Notes: a model not told the origin generated them from the sequence alone. DNA of 39,991 nucleotides from Thioploca sp. (GCA_030627125.1 DAOUSR010000009.1:1-39991); one strand, 5' to 3'; shown: positions 17,508-26,820, counted from the first letter of the stretch. Numbers and translations are program-made.

Positions 17508-18209
17508 TCACAATTCTTTCATAGTTTTTTCTATCCATTCTTCAGTCAACGTATTAATTTCTTGATAAGTTTTACCCTTAGTTTCAATTACTGGCCCAAT
17601 AACTATATCAACAATTCCTGGTTGTTTAATAAAACTCTGTTTAGGCCAAAATTTTCCAGCATTATGAGCTACTGGTACCACTGGATAGCCTGATTTTTCT
17701 GCTAATAAAGCTCCTCCTATTCCATAACGTTTTGTTTTGCCGGGAAGAACTCTAGTCCCTTCAGGGAAAATAATTACCCAACGTCCTGCTTGTAAACTTT
17801 GTTGACCTTTTTCAACAATTTGTTGCATAGATTTACGGATATTTTGCCGTTTAATTGTGATTGCTTCTAAATTTTTTAAAGCTAAACCATATATAGGAAT
17901 CCATATCAGCTCGTGTTTTAACAACCAAGTTTGCATAGGAAATATTTTTAAATACATGATTGCTTCACATGCTGATTGATGCTTGCTTAACACAATGCTT
18001 GGAGTTTGTGGTAAATTTTCTACACCATGCAATTTATAAGTAAGTCGGCAAGTTTTTTCCAACCACCATATGGTAAAATATCCCCATTTAACTAATAATC
18101 GATAACGTTTAGGATAGGAAAATAGCGGTGCTATAACAATCAAAGGAGCCCATACTAACAGGGCTAAGATCATTCCAATATAAAATAGTAGTGAACGTAA
18201 AAATAGCAT
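17508..18209 (-). CDS. plsC: 1-acyl-sn-glycerol-3-phosphate acyltransferase
   Basis: This enzyme makes phosphatidic acid by acylating lysophosphatidic acid at the inner membrane. The 233-residue protein has an N-terminal hydrophobic anchor (about 7-30). Motif I reads 'SKHQSACE' (H77 and E82, HX4E rather than HX4D, common in this subfamily). 'IIFPEGTR' (146-153) is motif III and 'YPVVPVAHNAG' is motif IV. It follows gmhB by six bases on the same strand, the usual gmhB-plsC order in gammaproteobacteria, and its stop faces the end of the WecA-type gene. Both outer-membrane lipid and LPS core synthesis are served by this pair. Confidence 0.93.
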   Translation of the reverse strand: MLFLRSLLFYIGMILALLVWAPLIVIAPLFSYPKRYRLLVKWGYFTIWWLEKTCRLTYKLHGVENLPQTPSIVLSKHQSACEAIMYLKIFPMQTWLLKHELIWIPIYGLALKNLEAITIKRQNIRKSMQQIVEKGQQSLQAGRWVIIFPEGTRVLPGKTKRYGIGGALLAEKSGYPVVPVAHNAGKFWPKQSFIKQPGIVDIVIGPVIETKGKTYQEINTLTEEWIEKTMKEL

Positions 18210-18215
18210 TAGAGA

Positions 18216-18761
18216 TTAGTTTATCAAAAAATTATCTACAAAAACAGCTAAATTAGCATAGGTCGAAATCGTACCAATTTCTTGCAATTTTGTATCTTGT
18301 ATGGTTTTCTGTCCTTTGCCAGTCATAACTAGAACTGGTTTTGCCCCAGACACAGTGGCAGCTTGTAAATCACGTAATGAATCACCAACCGCACATATTT
18401 CTGCTAAAGGTGCATCTAACCGGTTAGCAAATTCATGGAACAGTCCAGGACATGGTTTACGACATTTGCACTTATCTTCAGCATTATGAGGACAAAAGAA
18501 AATTGCTTCAACTACTCCACCTATATTGGACAATTGTTGGTGCATTTTCCGATGAATTTGAGTTAGAGTGTCCAAAGTAAATAATTTACGTGCAATACCG
18601 GACTGATTAGTTATTACAATAACTCTATATTGAGCTTGAGTTAAACGAGCTATCGCCTCTAAACTCCCAGGAATAGCTTGCCATTCATCTGGTGATTTAA
18701 TATAAGTATCAGAATCATAGTTAATTACACCATCTCTGTCAAGTATCACAAATTTTTGCAT
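18216..18761 (-). CDS. gmhB: D-glycero-beta-D-manno-heptose-1,7-bisphosphate 7-phosphatase
   Basis: A HAD-family phosphatase in ADP-heptose synthesis for the LPS inner core. 'ILDRDGVIN' holds the nucleophile D8 and general acid D10, 'TNQSGIARK' is motif II, and 'GDSLRDLQAA' is the C-terminal acidic motif. A zinc site reads C90-P-H92 and C98-K-C100, as in GmhB (CxH...CxC), with a shorter spacing than in E. coli. Length 181 fits. It is the promoter-proximal gene of the gmhB-plsC pair. Confidence 0.93.
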   Translation of the reverse strand: MQKFVILDRDGVINYDSDTYIKSPDEWQAIPGSLEAIARLTQAQYRVIVITNQSGIARKLFTLDTLTQIHRKMHQQLSNIGGVVEAIFFCPHNAEDKCKCRKPCPGLFHEFANRLDAPLAEICAVGDSLRDLQAATVSGAKPVLVMTGKGQKTIQDTKLQEIGTISTYANLAVFVDNFLIN

Positions 18762-19082
18762 AATGTAATTGGGAAATTAGATTTTTTTATTTGCGGAAAT
18801 GTGTTTACGAATAACTGATGTTATGCAGAAAGTTTAATAATCACCTTTGGGATAAGTCTATTTACGAAAAACTAGTTCTTTTATATCATATCTTTAAGAA
18901 TAGAACAAGTAATCAGTTAAAACTTATGAATTATCTATGATTGGTAAATCAAATTCAGGTGGTGAAATACTGATAAAAAATTATTCAATTGGGAATGCGG
19001 CAATTAAAAAAAACAATGCACGAAATTGCTGCCAAAAGTAGTCTTTTCATTCTCACATTAAAGGTTAATAGAATCTAATTAT
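18762..19082. other. Intergenic region without a gene
   Basis: The region lies between gmhB (start at 18761) and the end of the KfrA-like gene. It should hold the gmhB-plsC promoter. TAACTGATGTTATGCAGAAA near 18812 is a second copy of the motif seen near 143. I see no open frame of substance, no tRNA and no clear hairpin. Confidence 0.4.
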
Positions 19083-19934
19083 TTACCCATTAAGCAATTG
19101 ATGAGCTTTATCATGTGCAGCTTTATCTTTAACATAATCTTTACGTTGCCTTATCAGTTCATCAGTATCACGGTCAAAAATTAGGCAATGAACAATATAA
19201 GGTCGTTCTGTTTTTAGGTTTTTTGAAATAGAAACAATTACATACCGCTTATCATTAATATTGCTATCTAACACAGCATTATCTAACAAATGAGAATCTT
19301 CGGGCCATTTTTCCATTAACCATTGTCGAGCTATTTTTTGTAAAGCTATCTCTGCATTTTGTTTTTCATCCCACTGGGCTTCCACAAGAATATTAAATTT
19401 CTGAATAACTCTTTGTTTTATATCTTCTTTATCATTATATTCAACATTAATATTTGCCAAATTTTTTTCATCTCCCTCTAATTTAGCAATCCTATTATTA
19501 GCTTGTTGCAGCAATTTACTTAATTCTTTAACTCTGGTTAATTCTTGATTTAACTGTTTAACAAGTAAAGTATTTTTTGATTCTAATTTTTTATTTTCAG
19601 CTTGTAACTCTAAAATTGTATCATTCTTACGAACCACGTCATTTTTTAGAGCAAATTTGGCATCAATATCCGCAAAACGCTGCGTAAATAACATCTCCAT
19701 CTGCATCATTCGCAATTCTATCCGTGAAACTGCGTCTTGCGAAATCATCATGGTATCAAAACTAGTAGCTGTATTCTCAGGAACAGTATTCTCAAGTTCT
19801 TTTCTTAATTGGGAAATTCGCTTATTTGAACCACCAGTTATTTTTTTAATTCTTTCAATGGAAGGATAAATTTTTTGTTGCTCAAGAGTTTCAATTGCGT
19901 TTTTTATAGCAGCTTTTGTTAATTTAATCTGCAT
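19083..19934 (-). CDS. KfrA-like DNA-binding coiled-coil protein
   Basis: A 283-residue protein without membrane segments. Residues 1-48 ('AIKNAIETLEQQKIYPSIE' then 'RIKKITGGSNKRISQLRKEL') resemble the KfrA N-terminal helix-turn-helix, where a short motif of the form 'P.i..ir..tGgS...i' is typical. Residues about 95-160 are a long heptad-rich coiled coil ('LQAENKKLESKNTLLVKQL'). The C-terminal 100 residues form a mixed alpha/beta region I do not recognise. KfrA proteins of plasmids bind DNA and self-associate. A chromosomal role here is unknown. The gene is monocistronic, with gaps of over 100 bases at both sides. Confidence 0.6.
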   Translation of the reverse strand: MQIKLTKAAIKNAIETLEQQKIYPSIERIKKITGGSNKRISQLRKELENTVPENTATSFDTMMISQDAVSRIELRMMQMEMLFTQRFADIDAKFALKNDVVRKNDTILELQAENKKLESKNTLLVKQLNQELTRVKELSKLLQQANNRIAKLEGDEKNLANINVEYNDKEDIKQRVIQKFNILVEAQWDEKQNAEIALQKIARQWLMEKWPEDSHLLDNAVLDSNINDKRYVIVSISKNLKTERPYIVHCLIFDRDTDELIRQRKDYVKDKAAHDKAHQLLNG

Positions 19935-20049
19935 GTTTTATTCCTTATATTTTATAACATTATGAAATAGTGAGAAAATAAGTAATTTACCAACACCACC
20001 AAACTTCTATATATTTACGAATAGTTACATTAATTTATGGTAGATAATG

Positions 20050-20952
20050 TTAAGATTTATCAAGACATTCACTCAATGAATCAGCTAAGTTTTGCAAGAG
20101 AGTAAAATAACTATCACTGGTTAGAGGCAATGCTGCTCCTAATGGGTCTAATACTCCTTGTCGTACAGATATATCTTCTACAATAGCTGGTATTGGTTCA
20201 AATTGTGGCTCACTAAATAGACAACTAATTGACTTTAGACGCTGGCGTAATTTAGCTAAACGTTTAGCACTAAGCCTGCGGTCTGTGGACTTATAAATAG
20301 AACCTGCTACAGCTAGTCCATAATGTTTTTCAAAATATTGGAAAGCATCATGGAACACTAAATATGGTATATCTTTTATAGAATTTAATTGCAGTTTTAG
20401 CTTTTGGTCAAATTGCTCTAATTTTTTTATTAATTTAGTAGAATTATTAAGATAATGAACTGCATTACTGGAATCAATCAAACTAAGTTTATGTGCGATA
20501 GTTTGTACAATAATTTTTGCATTTTGCGGGTCAAGCCAAATATGCGGATCAATATGCGAAGCAGAATCATGATCATGATCAATATCCCAAGCATCATTTT
20601 GGCGTATTTTTAATAAAGTTAAATCTTGTATTTCAAGTAAAAGTAAATCTTTATCATGCAACGAAGCAATAGTTTTTTCTAAAAAACCTTCCACACTTGG
20701 GCCTATCCAAATAACTAAATCTGATGAATATAATTTTCTAACTTGTGATGGGCGTAAATTATAATTATGTGGTGATTCTGTACCTTGCAATAATAAATAC
20801 GGTTTGCTCACTCCTTCCATCACCCCTACAGTCAAAGCATAAATTGGTTTTATTGTCACTACAACTTGGGGAGGGGAGGCTAAAACAATATTAGATAAAT
20901 TAAGGATCCAAAATAATAATTTAAGAAATTTTTTAATAGCTTGATTACTCAT
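20050..20952 (-). CDS. znuA: Zinc/manganese ABC transporter substrate-binding protein (ZnuA type)
   Basis: A secreted 300-residue cluster A-I binding protein. Residues 1-25 are a signal peptide without a lipobox cysteine, so the protein is probably periplasmic. Metal ligands fit ZnuA: H62 in 'SPHNYNL', H137 in 'DPHIWLDP', H201 in 'VFHDAFQYF' and D269 in 'LDPLGAAL'. A short His/Asp loop ('DHDHDSASH', about 125-133) precedes the second ligand, as in zinc-specific members. Permease and ATPase genes (znuB, znuC) are not in the window. It lies 18 bases after cpdA on the same strand. A Zur site was not identified. Confidence 0.88.
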   Translation of the reverse strand: MSNQAIKKFLKLLFWILNLSNIVLASPPQVVVTIKPIYALTVGVMEGVSKPYLLLQGTESPHNYNLRPSQVRKLYSSDLVIWIGPSVEGFLEKTIASLHDKDLLLLEIQDLTLLKIRQNDAWDIDHDHDSASHIDPHIWLDPQNAKIIVQTIAHKLSLIDSSNAVHYLNNSTKLIKKLEQFDQKLKLQLNSIKDIPYLVFHDAFQYFEKHYGLAVAGSIYKSTDRRLSAKRLAKLRQRLKSISCLFSEPQFEPIPAIVEDISVRQGVLDPLGAALPLTSDSYFTLLQNLADSLSECLDKS

Positions 20953-20970
20953 TATGTATCACTCATTAAG

Positions 20971-21717
20971 TTATAAATATTCTACATGCGTATGTACTTG
21001 TTTATTTTTCCATTCAATAATACGCCAACCAGGTCTGGTATGTTTTATGATAAAGTGAGAGGTTTCGGTATCAATTTGAAATGCGGTTGATGGAGTTAAA
21101 TGGATAAATTTATCATTATGTATCACAGTTTTATCCGCATGGTAATGGCCGCAAAAAATATGTTGAATTTGAGGAATCCGATCTAAAGTTTTCCATACCT
21201 CATCAATATTTTGCAACACAGCATGTTCATCCATAAACTTGCAATCACAAATAGCTGGCGGATGATGTACAAATAATAAAGCTGGCTCATTGGATTCTAT
21301 AAATTTATTTTCTAACCACTCTAATTGTTCTCTAGCTATACGATAAGGAGAACTATCTAAAAATAATAGTTGCCTACCTTTTATTTTACGGCTAAAATAC
21401 AACATACCTTGAGTAACTTCATCACTGTTTGACATATCAAAAGCATTCATCATACGTACTACATGATCGTGATTTCCAGCCATTAAAGCATATGGGTGAG
21501 GGAAATCACGCAATACTTGTCTCATCCATGCATATGATTCTGGCTCGCCTTCAACAGACGCTAAATCTCCAGATAAAATCACTAAATCTAAAGGCTCTTT
21601 TGCAAGTACTGCTAATACATTTAAAAAATGTTGACGTACATTCACACCTCTATATGATATATTTGATGGTCTAATATGAGTATCTGTTACTTGGGCAATA
21701 AGCAAACTTTCTGACAT
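20971..21717 (-). CDS. cpdA: 3',5'-cyclic-AMP phosphodiesterase, class III
   Basis: A 248-residue calcineurin-like metallophosphoesterase. The metal-binding motifs are all present: D12-x-H14 ('VTDTHI'), G50-D51 ('LSGDL'), 'GNHDH' (81-85), 'FVHHPP' and 'CGHYHAD'. Length and the 'RPSQIxYRGVNVR'-like loop after the first motif match CpdA, which hydrolyses cAMP to AMP and so lowers CRP activity. It is promoter-proximal to znuA with an 18-base gap. Confidence 0.88.
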   Translation of the reverse strand: MSESLLIAQVTDTHIRPSNISYRGVNVRQHFLNVLAVLAKEPLDLVILSGDLASVEGEPESYAWMRQVLRDFPHPYALMAGNHDHVVRMMNAFDMSNSDEVTQGMLYFSRKIKGRQLLFLDSSPYRIAREQLEWLENKFIESNEPALLFVHHPPAICDCKFMDEHAVLQNIDEVWKTLDRIPQIQHIFCGHYHADKTVIHNDKFIHLTPSTAFQIDTETSHFIIKHTRPGWRIIEWKNKQVHTHVEYL

Positions 21718-21978
21718 TTTTTATCTCTTTAGAATATTTTGACACGTTAGATATTATTCAAAAAATATTATTTAATATATTGCTATACTAACTATATATT
21801 TGGGTGCAGTAATTTTAACTTTTAATTTATATATTATCAATATTTATAATTGGTTAAGATTGAAATATAGAATCCACATGAATTTAAAAATTTAATATTT
21901 CAAGTTGATCTTCCCAGAATATTATAACATAATCAAGTTTTATAAAGTTAATTTTACCTTTCATACAATAGGATTTTT

Positions 21979-22637
21979 ATGACTAAACTTAAATAAGTTA
22001 TGGTATTATTTGCATCATTATAGCTTGCGGAGCATTTTATTCACTGTATTTAGGTGATGAATTACGCTATCTGGATGTATTATTATCAAATTGCTGATAA
22101 CTTATCTTTTCAATTATTCACGTTCAGGAAAAGAACCTACTGCATTTCGACCACCAAGTTATCTTAATTATCCACTTTAATGGGTATTATGCAGTTTTAA
22201 TTTTAACAGTGCCAGTTTTTTTATTACTATTACCTATAATTGGGATATGGGCCATTTATTCAAATAAGGATATTAAAATCAAATATATGTTTGTGTTTTC
22301 TATATCATTATTAATTATAGTAGGTGCATGGACAGTAATAAATTATCTAACTTTTAATAGTTTTGTATTGACATCTAGCAATTCTTAATTATGAATGAAC
22401 TTCAAGATAAATATCAAGAATTTGGATTGATATAATACATTCAATTGAGAAATGTTATAAACCGAATTTTGAGACTAATGCAGATATTAGCAAATATAAA
22501 CAAGAAACATTAGGAATGAATGAAATTGAAAAAAATATTTTACTGCTCAAGCTATTAATTTTATGTTAGAGAACCCAGCAAGGACAGTTGAGAATTATAT
22601 ATTTAGGCCTATCCATATTCTTTATAGAAAAATATAA
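21979..22637 (+). pseudogene. Decayed GT39/ArnT-like membrane glycosyltransferase
   Basis: No single frame spans this stretch, but successive frames spell one protein. 22005 onwards reads 'IICIIIACGAFYSLYLGDEL' then 'RYLD'; a shift gives 'YQIADNLSF'; another gives 'YSRSGKEPTAFRPPSY'. The last is the hallmark first periplasmic loop of GT39/ArnT-type enzymes (DE..Y..A.NL...PTAfRPPgYP). After an internal deletion the frame ending at 22388 reads 'LPIIGIWAIYSNKD' and 'GAWTVINYLTFNSFVLTSSNS'. Later frames give 'WIDIIHSIEKCY' and 'AINFMLENPARTVENYIF' to the stop near 22637. Frameshifts, stops and a deletion make it non-functional. Such enzymes use polyprenyl-phosphate sugars, which the GT2 at 10388-11245 could make. 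The 21718-21978 stretch upstream is plain AT-rich DNA. Confidence 0.8.
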
Positions 22638-22705
22638 TCTCTTAATATATTTATTAAAGACTCCATATTAAATAGAAGCTTTATTTAAAATTAGAAAAAA
22701 TTATT

Positions 22706-23101
22706 ATGTCTGAAAAAGTAATTCTATGTGTTGATGACGAAAGTATTGTGTTAAATAGTTTGGAAATGCAACTTAAAGATCAATTTGGCGATCAATATAT
22801 TTATGAGTTTGCTGAAAGTGCCGAAGAAGCTTTGGAAATTATGGAGGAATTTACTGATGAAAATTTGGAGTTGCTAGTAATTGTTTCTGATTGGTTAATG
22901 CCAGGTTTGAAAGGGGATGAATTTTTAATTAAGGTGCATAAAAAATTCCCTAAAATTGTTAAAGTTTTACTCACTGGCCAAGCTGACGAAGAAGCGGTAC
23001 AACGTGCTAAAGATGAAGCTAATTTACATAGATGTATTCATAAACCTTGGCAAGTGGAGGAATTAATTGATACTATAAAAACTGGATTAGAAAAATTATA
23101 A
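22706..23101 (+). CDS. Single-domain response regulator
   Basis: A 131-residue stand-alone receiver. It has D10/D11, phosphoacceptor D62 in 'IVSDWLMPGLKGDE', T90 in 'LLTGQAD' and K113 in 'HKPW', with no output domain, like CheY-type or Spo0F-type relays. It is clearly related to the receiver halves of the proteins at 8431 and 23160, with the same spacing of all four residues. It is followed after 58 bases by one of them on the same strand, so it may pass phosphate to or from that kinase (inference). Confidence 0.93.
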   Translation: MSEKVILCVDDESIVLNSLEMQLKDQFGDQYIYEFAESAEEALEIMEEFTDENLELLVIVSDWLMPGLKGDEFLIKVHKKFPKIVKVLLTGQADEEAVQRAKDEANLHRCIHKPWQVEELIDTIKTGLEKL

Positions 23102-23159
23102 GTTATTTTAAGTGTCAAGTAGGTTTGGATTCATTGCTTGTTATAAAAGAGAAGATATA

Positions 23160-24323
23160 ATGAACGAAATTGCTATTATTTGTGTTGATGATGATCCTGC
23201 TATACTTTCTAGTTTAGAAATGGAAATCAAAACTATATTTGGCAATACTTATTTAATTGAATTAGCCGAAAATGGTGATGATGCGATAGCATTATGTATT
23301 GAATTATTAGCAGAATCAATTGAAATTGCCCTTGTTATATCTGATTACATCATGCCAGAAATGGCTGGAGACGAACTGTTAACACGTATTCATGAGCTTT
23401 CACCAAAAACAGCTAAAATCATGTTGACCGGGCAAGCCAATATTGAAGCAGTTAGTCGAGCAATTCACTATGCAAATTTATATCGTTACATATCCAAACC
23501 TTGGCAAGTAGATGATTTAAAATTGACAGTAAAAGAAGCTTTAAATAGTTATCTTAGGGAACAAAAAATTGTTGAGCATACTTATAATTTAGTAGAAACT
23601 AATAAGGCATTAATAAAACTGAACCAAGATAAAAATGAATTTTTAGGCATTGCTGCCCATGATTTAAAAAATCCTTTATCTGCTATTAAAGGTTGGGCAG
23701 AAATGATTATTGAAGAATATGATGATATGCCAAAATCAGAAATTATTGAAGTTAGTCAATTAATTTTAAATAGCTCAAGACAAATGTTTGAATTAATTAG
23801 AAATTTATTAGATGTAAATGCAATAGAATCTGGTGAAATTCATGCTAAATTAAGTAGGGTTGATATTTTACCAACAGTACAAGAAGTTGTAAGTTGTTAT
23901 AATGAAAGAGCAAAAACTAAAAGTATAATTTTACAGTTACATCAAAAAAATAATCAATATAATGCTTTTGTTGATAAAGGTACAGTCCATCAAATTTTAG
24001 ATAATTTAATTTCTAATGCTGTTAAATACTCTCCTTATGGTAAACATATAGATATACGCATGTGTGAATCTGATAAGATGGTATGTTGTGAAATTAAAGA
24101 TGAAGGCCAAGGGCTTAGTGTTTTTGATCAAAAGCAATTATTTAATAAATTTACTCGCTTAACTCCTAAACCAACTGGTAATGAGCATTCTAATGGTTTA
24201 GGATTGTTTATCGTAAAAAAATTAGTAGAAGCAATGCACGGTAAAGTTTGGTGTAAAAGTGAATTGGGTAATGGAACTAGTTTTTTTGTAGAATTTCCAT
24301 TATTCAATTCCCAAATAATGTGA
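23160..24323 (+). CDS. Receiver domain-histidine kinase hybrid
   Basis: A 387-residue soluble protein starting at the ATG at 23160. A GTG at 23112 would add 16 residues lacking similarity to its paralogue, so I prefer the ATG. Receiver: D10/D11, D62 in 'VISDYIMPEMAGDE', T90 and K113. HisKA: H167 in 'IAAHDLKNPLSAI'. HATPase: 'DNLISNAVKYS', 'DEGQGLS', 'FNKFTRL' and 'NGLGLFIV'. It is a full paralogue of the protein at 8431-9582, collinear along its length. The stand-alone receiver upstream is probably its partner. Confidence 0.92.
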   Translation: MNEIAIICVDDDPAILSSLEMEIKTIFGNTYLIELAENGDDAIALCIELLAESIEIALVISDYIMPEMAGDELLTRIHELSPKTAKIMLTGQANIEAVSRAIHYANLYRYISKPWQVDDLKLTVKEALNSYLREQKIVEHTYNLVETNKALIKLNQDKNEFLGIAAHDLKNPLSAIKGWAEMIIEEYDDMPKSEIIEVSQLILNSSRQMFELIRNLLDVNAIESGEIHAKLSRVDILPTVQEVVSCYNERAKTKSIILQLHQKNNQYNAFVDKGTVHQILDNLISNAVKYSPYGKHIDIRMCESDKMVCCEIKDEGQGLSVFDQKQLFNKFTRLTPKPTGNEHSNGLGLFIVKKLVEAMHGKVWCKSELGNGTSFFVEFPLFNSQIM

Positions 24324-24463
24324 ACCATTAATTATTAGATAAACTGGGATTTAAAATTAATATCCTATAAATTTCTATAATTTAACTTTACAAAATAAAT
24401 GGTCAAAATATTGCAGGATTAGCCAAATGATTTACCAAATATTTAAAATGCGGGTAACTTGAT

Positions 24464-26197
24464 GTGTTCAACGATCAAAATAGTAAATATCGGGAACTAA
24501 CTCTAATTGCAGTATTATTAGGCATCATTCAAGGAATTATTCTCAATATAGCTTTTGTTTACATTGCCCTAAAATTAGGTTTTTCTATTGGCGGTTCTGC
24601 TATTGCTGCAATTCTTGGTTATGTATTTTTACATGGAATATTACGTGAAGGCACAATTGTTGAAAATAACATTAATCAAACTATTGCATCGGGTATTAAT
24701 TCAACCGGAACCGGAATAGCATTTGTTTTACCAACTTTATTTTTACTAAGCATTCAAAATCAAGACTTAGTAATTTCATTGTGGCCATTACTAATCGCTG
24801 GAATTGGGGGAGCTATTTTAGGGGTAGTTGTTATAATTCCATTACGTAAACAATTAATAGAAATAGAACGTTTACGTTTTCCAACTGGAGTAGCAGTAGC
24901 AACTATCATCCGTTCGGGTTCAGCTACTGGATTTGATAAAGCTAAATTACTTGGAATTGGTTTATTGATTAGTGCAATTTGGAAAATAATCATGATTTCC
25001 TGTTGGCTAGAAACCCCTGGTATTTTAGAAAATGAAGAGCTTAATTTAAGTTTTGGAATCTTGCCTGCTTACCTAACACCAGCAATCTATTTATCAACTT
25101 TAAATTTTGCGGCTGGTATGCTATCTGGCCGGGCTGGATTGCCATTTCTATTTGGAGGTATTTTAGCTTGGTGGATAATTTCTCCAGCTTCGGTTTTTCT
25201 CGCATGGACTCCAACCGGATTAGATGATAAAGCATTAATAGATTTTATTTATAGTCAGATGTTAAGACCTTTAGGGATTGGAGTTCTGATCGGTGCAGCT
25301 TTTATGGAGTTAATTCTCAATTTTTCAGCCGTCAAAGGAGCCATCCATTCTCTAATAGCAGCCTCTCGCAATAATGGTATAAAATGTAAAGATGAAATGT
25401 CATTTACAATATTGGTAATTGGCGGAATAATAGCTATTTTTTTCTTTTTCATTGCTGCTTGGAGTGTAACTGGTGTATCAATAAGCCAAGCAATTTTAGT
25501 TGCCTTATTAGGAAGTTTATGGTTGGGACTGGCTGGATTAATTGTAGCACAATGCACTGGTTTAACTGATATTTCTCCAGTTTCAGGAATTGCATTGATT
25601 TCCGTGACGATGATGATGTTTGCACTTGATGGTAATGTGACTGCGGCTATGTTAATAACTTTAGCAATTGCGGTTGCCATAGGCCAAAGTGCAGACATGA
25701 TGCAAGATTTAAAGACAGGTTTTATGGTTGGTAGCCGTCCGCTATTACAACAAATTGTACAACTTACGACTTCATGGATAGGTGTGATTGTAGCTTGTAC
25801 AGTTATTTATCTACTTTGGTATGGAGGAGTTGACGGAAAAAATGGTTTTGGCCCTAATACGAATTTACCAGCTCCACAAGCTACCGTATTAATGAGTGTT
25901 GTAGAAGCAGTGCAAAACAATACTGTACCAGTAGATAAATTTGTATTAGGAGGTGTCATTGGAGTTTTAATAGGAACTGCTCCTTTAGCCGGGATGGGAG
26001 TTTTGGTAGGATTGGCAATGTATTTACCACTGTCTATTACACTTGGATATGGGCTTGGCTGTTTGATTCAAATGATGATTGTTAAGAAAAAGGGCGAGGT
26101 TTTCGCAGAGAATAAAATAGTACCACTTGCAGCTGGATTAATCATCGGTGAAGCTCTTATGGATGTAGGTCATGTAATATTTAAAATCTTTCTATAA
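24464..26197 (+). CDS. OPT family transporter
   Basis: A 577-residue integral membrane protein with about 14 hydrophobic segments, matching the oligopeptide transporter (OPT/YSL) superfamily, which imports peptides or metal chelates by proton symport. Typical pieces are the N-terminal 'RELTLIAVLLGIIQGIILN', 'ALKLGFSIGGSAIAAILGY', the cytoplasmic 'LRFPTGVAVATIIRSG' and 'GQSADMMQDLKTG'. The start is a GTG at 24464; a nearby ATG is out of frame. The downstream membrane gene begins after nine bases and is probably co-transcribed. Whether it carries peptides or metal complexes cannot be told. Confidence 0.88.
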   Translation: MFNDQNSKYRELTLIAVLLGIIQGIILNIAFVYIALKLGFSIGGSAIAAILGYVFLHGILREGTIVENNINQTIASGINSTGTGIAFVLPTLFLLSIQNQDLVISLWPLLIAGIGGAILGVVVIIPLRKQLIEIERLRFPTGVAVATIIRSGSATGFDKAKLLGIGLLISAIWKIIMISCWLETPGILENEELNLSFGILPAYLTPAIYLSTLNFAAGMLSGRAGLPFLFGGILAWWIISPASVFLAWTPTGLDDKALIDFIYSQMLRPLGIGVLIGAAFMELILNFSAVKGAIHSLIAASRNNGIKCKDEMSFTILVIGGIIAIFFFFIAAWSVTGVSISQAILVALLGSLWLGLAGLIVAQCTGLTDISPVSGIALISVTMMMFALDGNVTAAMLITLAIAVAIGQSADMMQDLKTGFMVGSRPLLQQIVQLTTSWIGVIVACTVIYLLWYGGVDGKNGFGPNTNLPAPQATVLMSVVEAVQNNTVPVDKFVLGGVIGVLIGTAPLAGMGVLVGLAMYLPLSITLGYGLGCLIQMMIVKKKGEVFAENKIVPLAAGLIIGEALMDVGHVIFKIFL

Positions 26198-26206
26198 GGT
26201 GTCAAT

Positions 26207-26746
26207 ATGCGTATATTAGGTTTATTATTATTCTCAATTGGGATTATTTTAGCATTAATTAGTGCTGCTAAATTACCAGTTATTAATACAACTTGGTCAG
26301 ATATGTTACCTTTTTATATTTTATCAATATTGTTAGCATGTGTTGGGCTATTCATTTACCACAAATCACAATCACTAAGCAATTTTACCTATAATTCATC
26401 TACTTTAGCTTGTTCCTCCACTACAACATTACTGCAAGAATTAATAGCCGAAATGAATAAATTAGAAACCGAAATTTTTAATCTTAATGAAGTGGAAATT
26501 GCTGAGAAAATAAATATTTTACTGAATGATTATGTATTACCATGTATTGCTACTAGACAAGAAATTATAGAATCATTGGGACATTACAAAGGAGCTGAAG
26601 TTCTTACGTCTATTGCTCAAGGCGAACGTTTGCTAAATCGGATTTGGTCAGCAGCTAGTGACGGCAAAATCCAAGAAATTTATCTAATATATCCAAAAAT
26701 TATATATAATTTTGAAGAAGCTTATCAAAAAGTATTAACTGGTTAA
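26207..26746 (+). CDS. Two-helix membrane protein of unknown function
   Basis: I do not recognise a family. The 179-residue protein has two N-terminal hydrophobic segments (about 4-21 and 34-51) and a soluble, helix-rich C-terminal part of about 120 residues with acidic heptads ('LLQELIAEMNKLETEIFNL'). An AGGTG sits five bases upstream of the ATG. The nine-base gap to the OPT gene suggests an operon, so it may be an accessory subunit of that transporter (inference). Confidence 0.7.
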   Translation: MRILGLLLFSIGIILALISAAKLPVINTTWSDMLPFYILSILLACVGLFIYHKSQSLSNFTYNSSTLACSSTTTLLQELIAEMNKLETEIFNLNEVEIAEKINILLNDYVLPCIATRQEIIESLGHYKGAEVLTSIAQGERLLNRIWSAASDGKIQEIYLIYPKIIYNFEEAYQKVLTG

Positions 26747-26773
26747 ATTATAAAACATGGAGTTAAAATAATT

Positions 26774-26820
26774 TGGACAGTTGTTAAATTTACTAAGCAA
26801 AATTTTTTATAAACTGCCCA
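26774..26820. terminator. Possible bidirectional terminator between convergent genes
   Basis: TGGACAGTT (26774-26782) faces AACTGCCCA (26812-26820) with one mismatch, across a 29-base loop. It lies in the 81-base gap between the convergent small membrane protein gene and the DUF2959 lipoprotein gene, where a terminator is expected. The T-run is in the loop rather than after the stem, so the call is weak. Confidence 0.3.

Noticed and set aside
25255-25698. 147-codon minus-strand frame inside the OPT transporter gene
   Set aside because: Lies wholly opposite a clear membrane transporter; composition is that of an antisense shadow.
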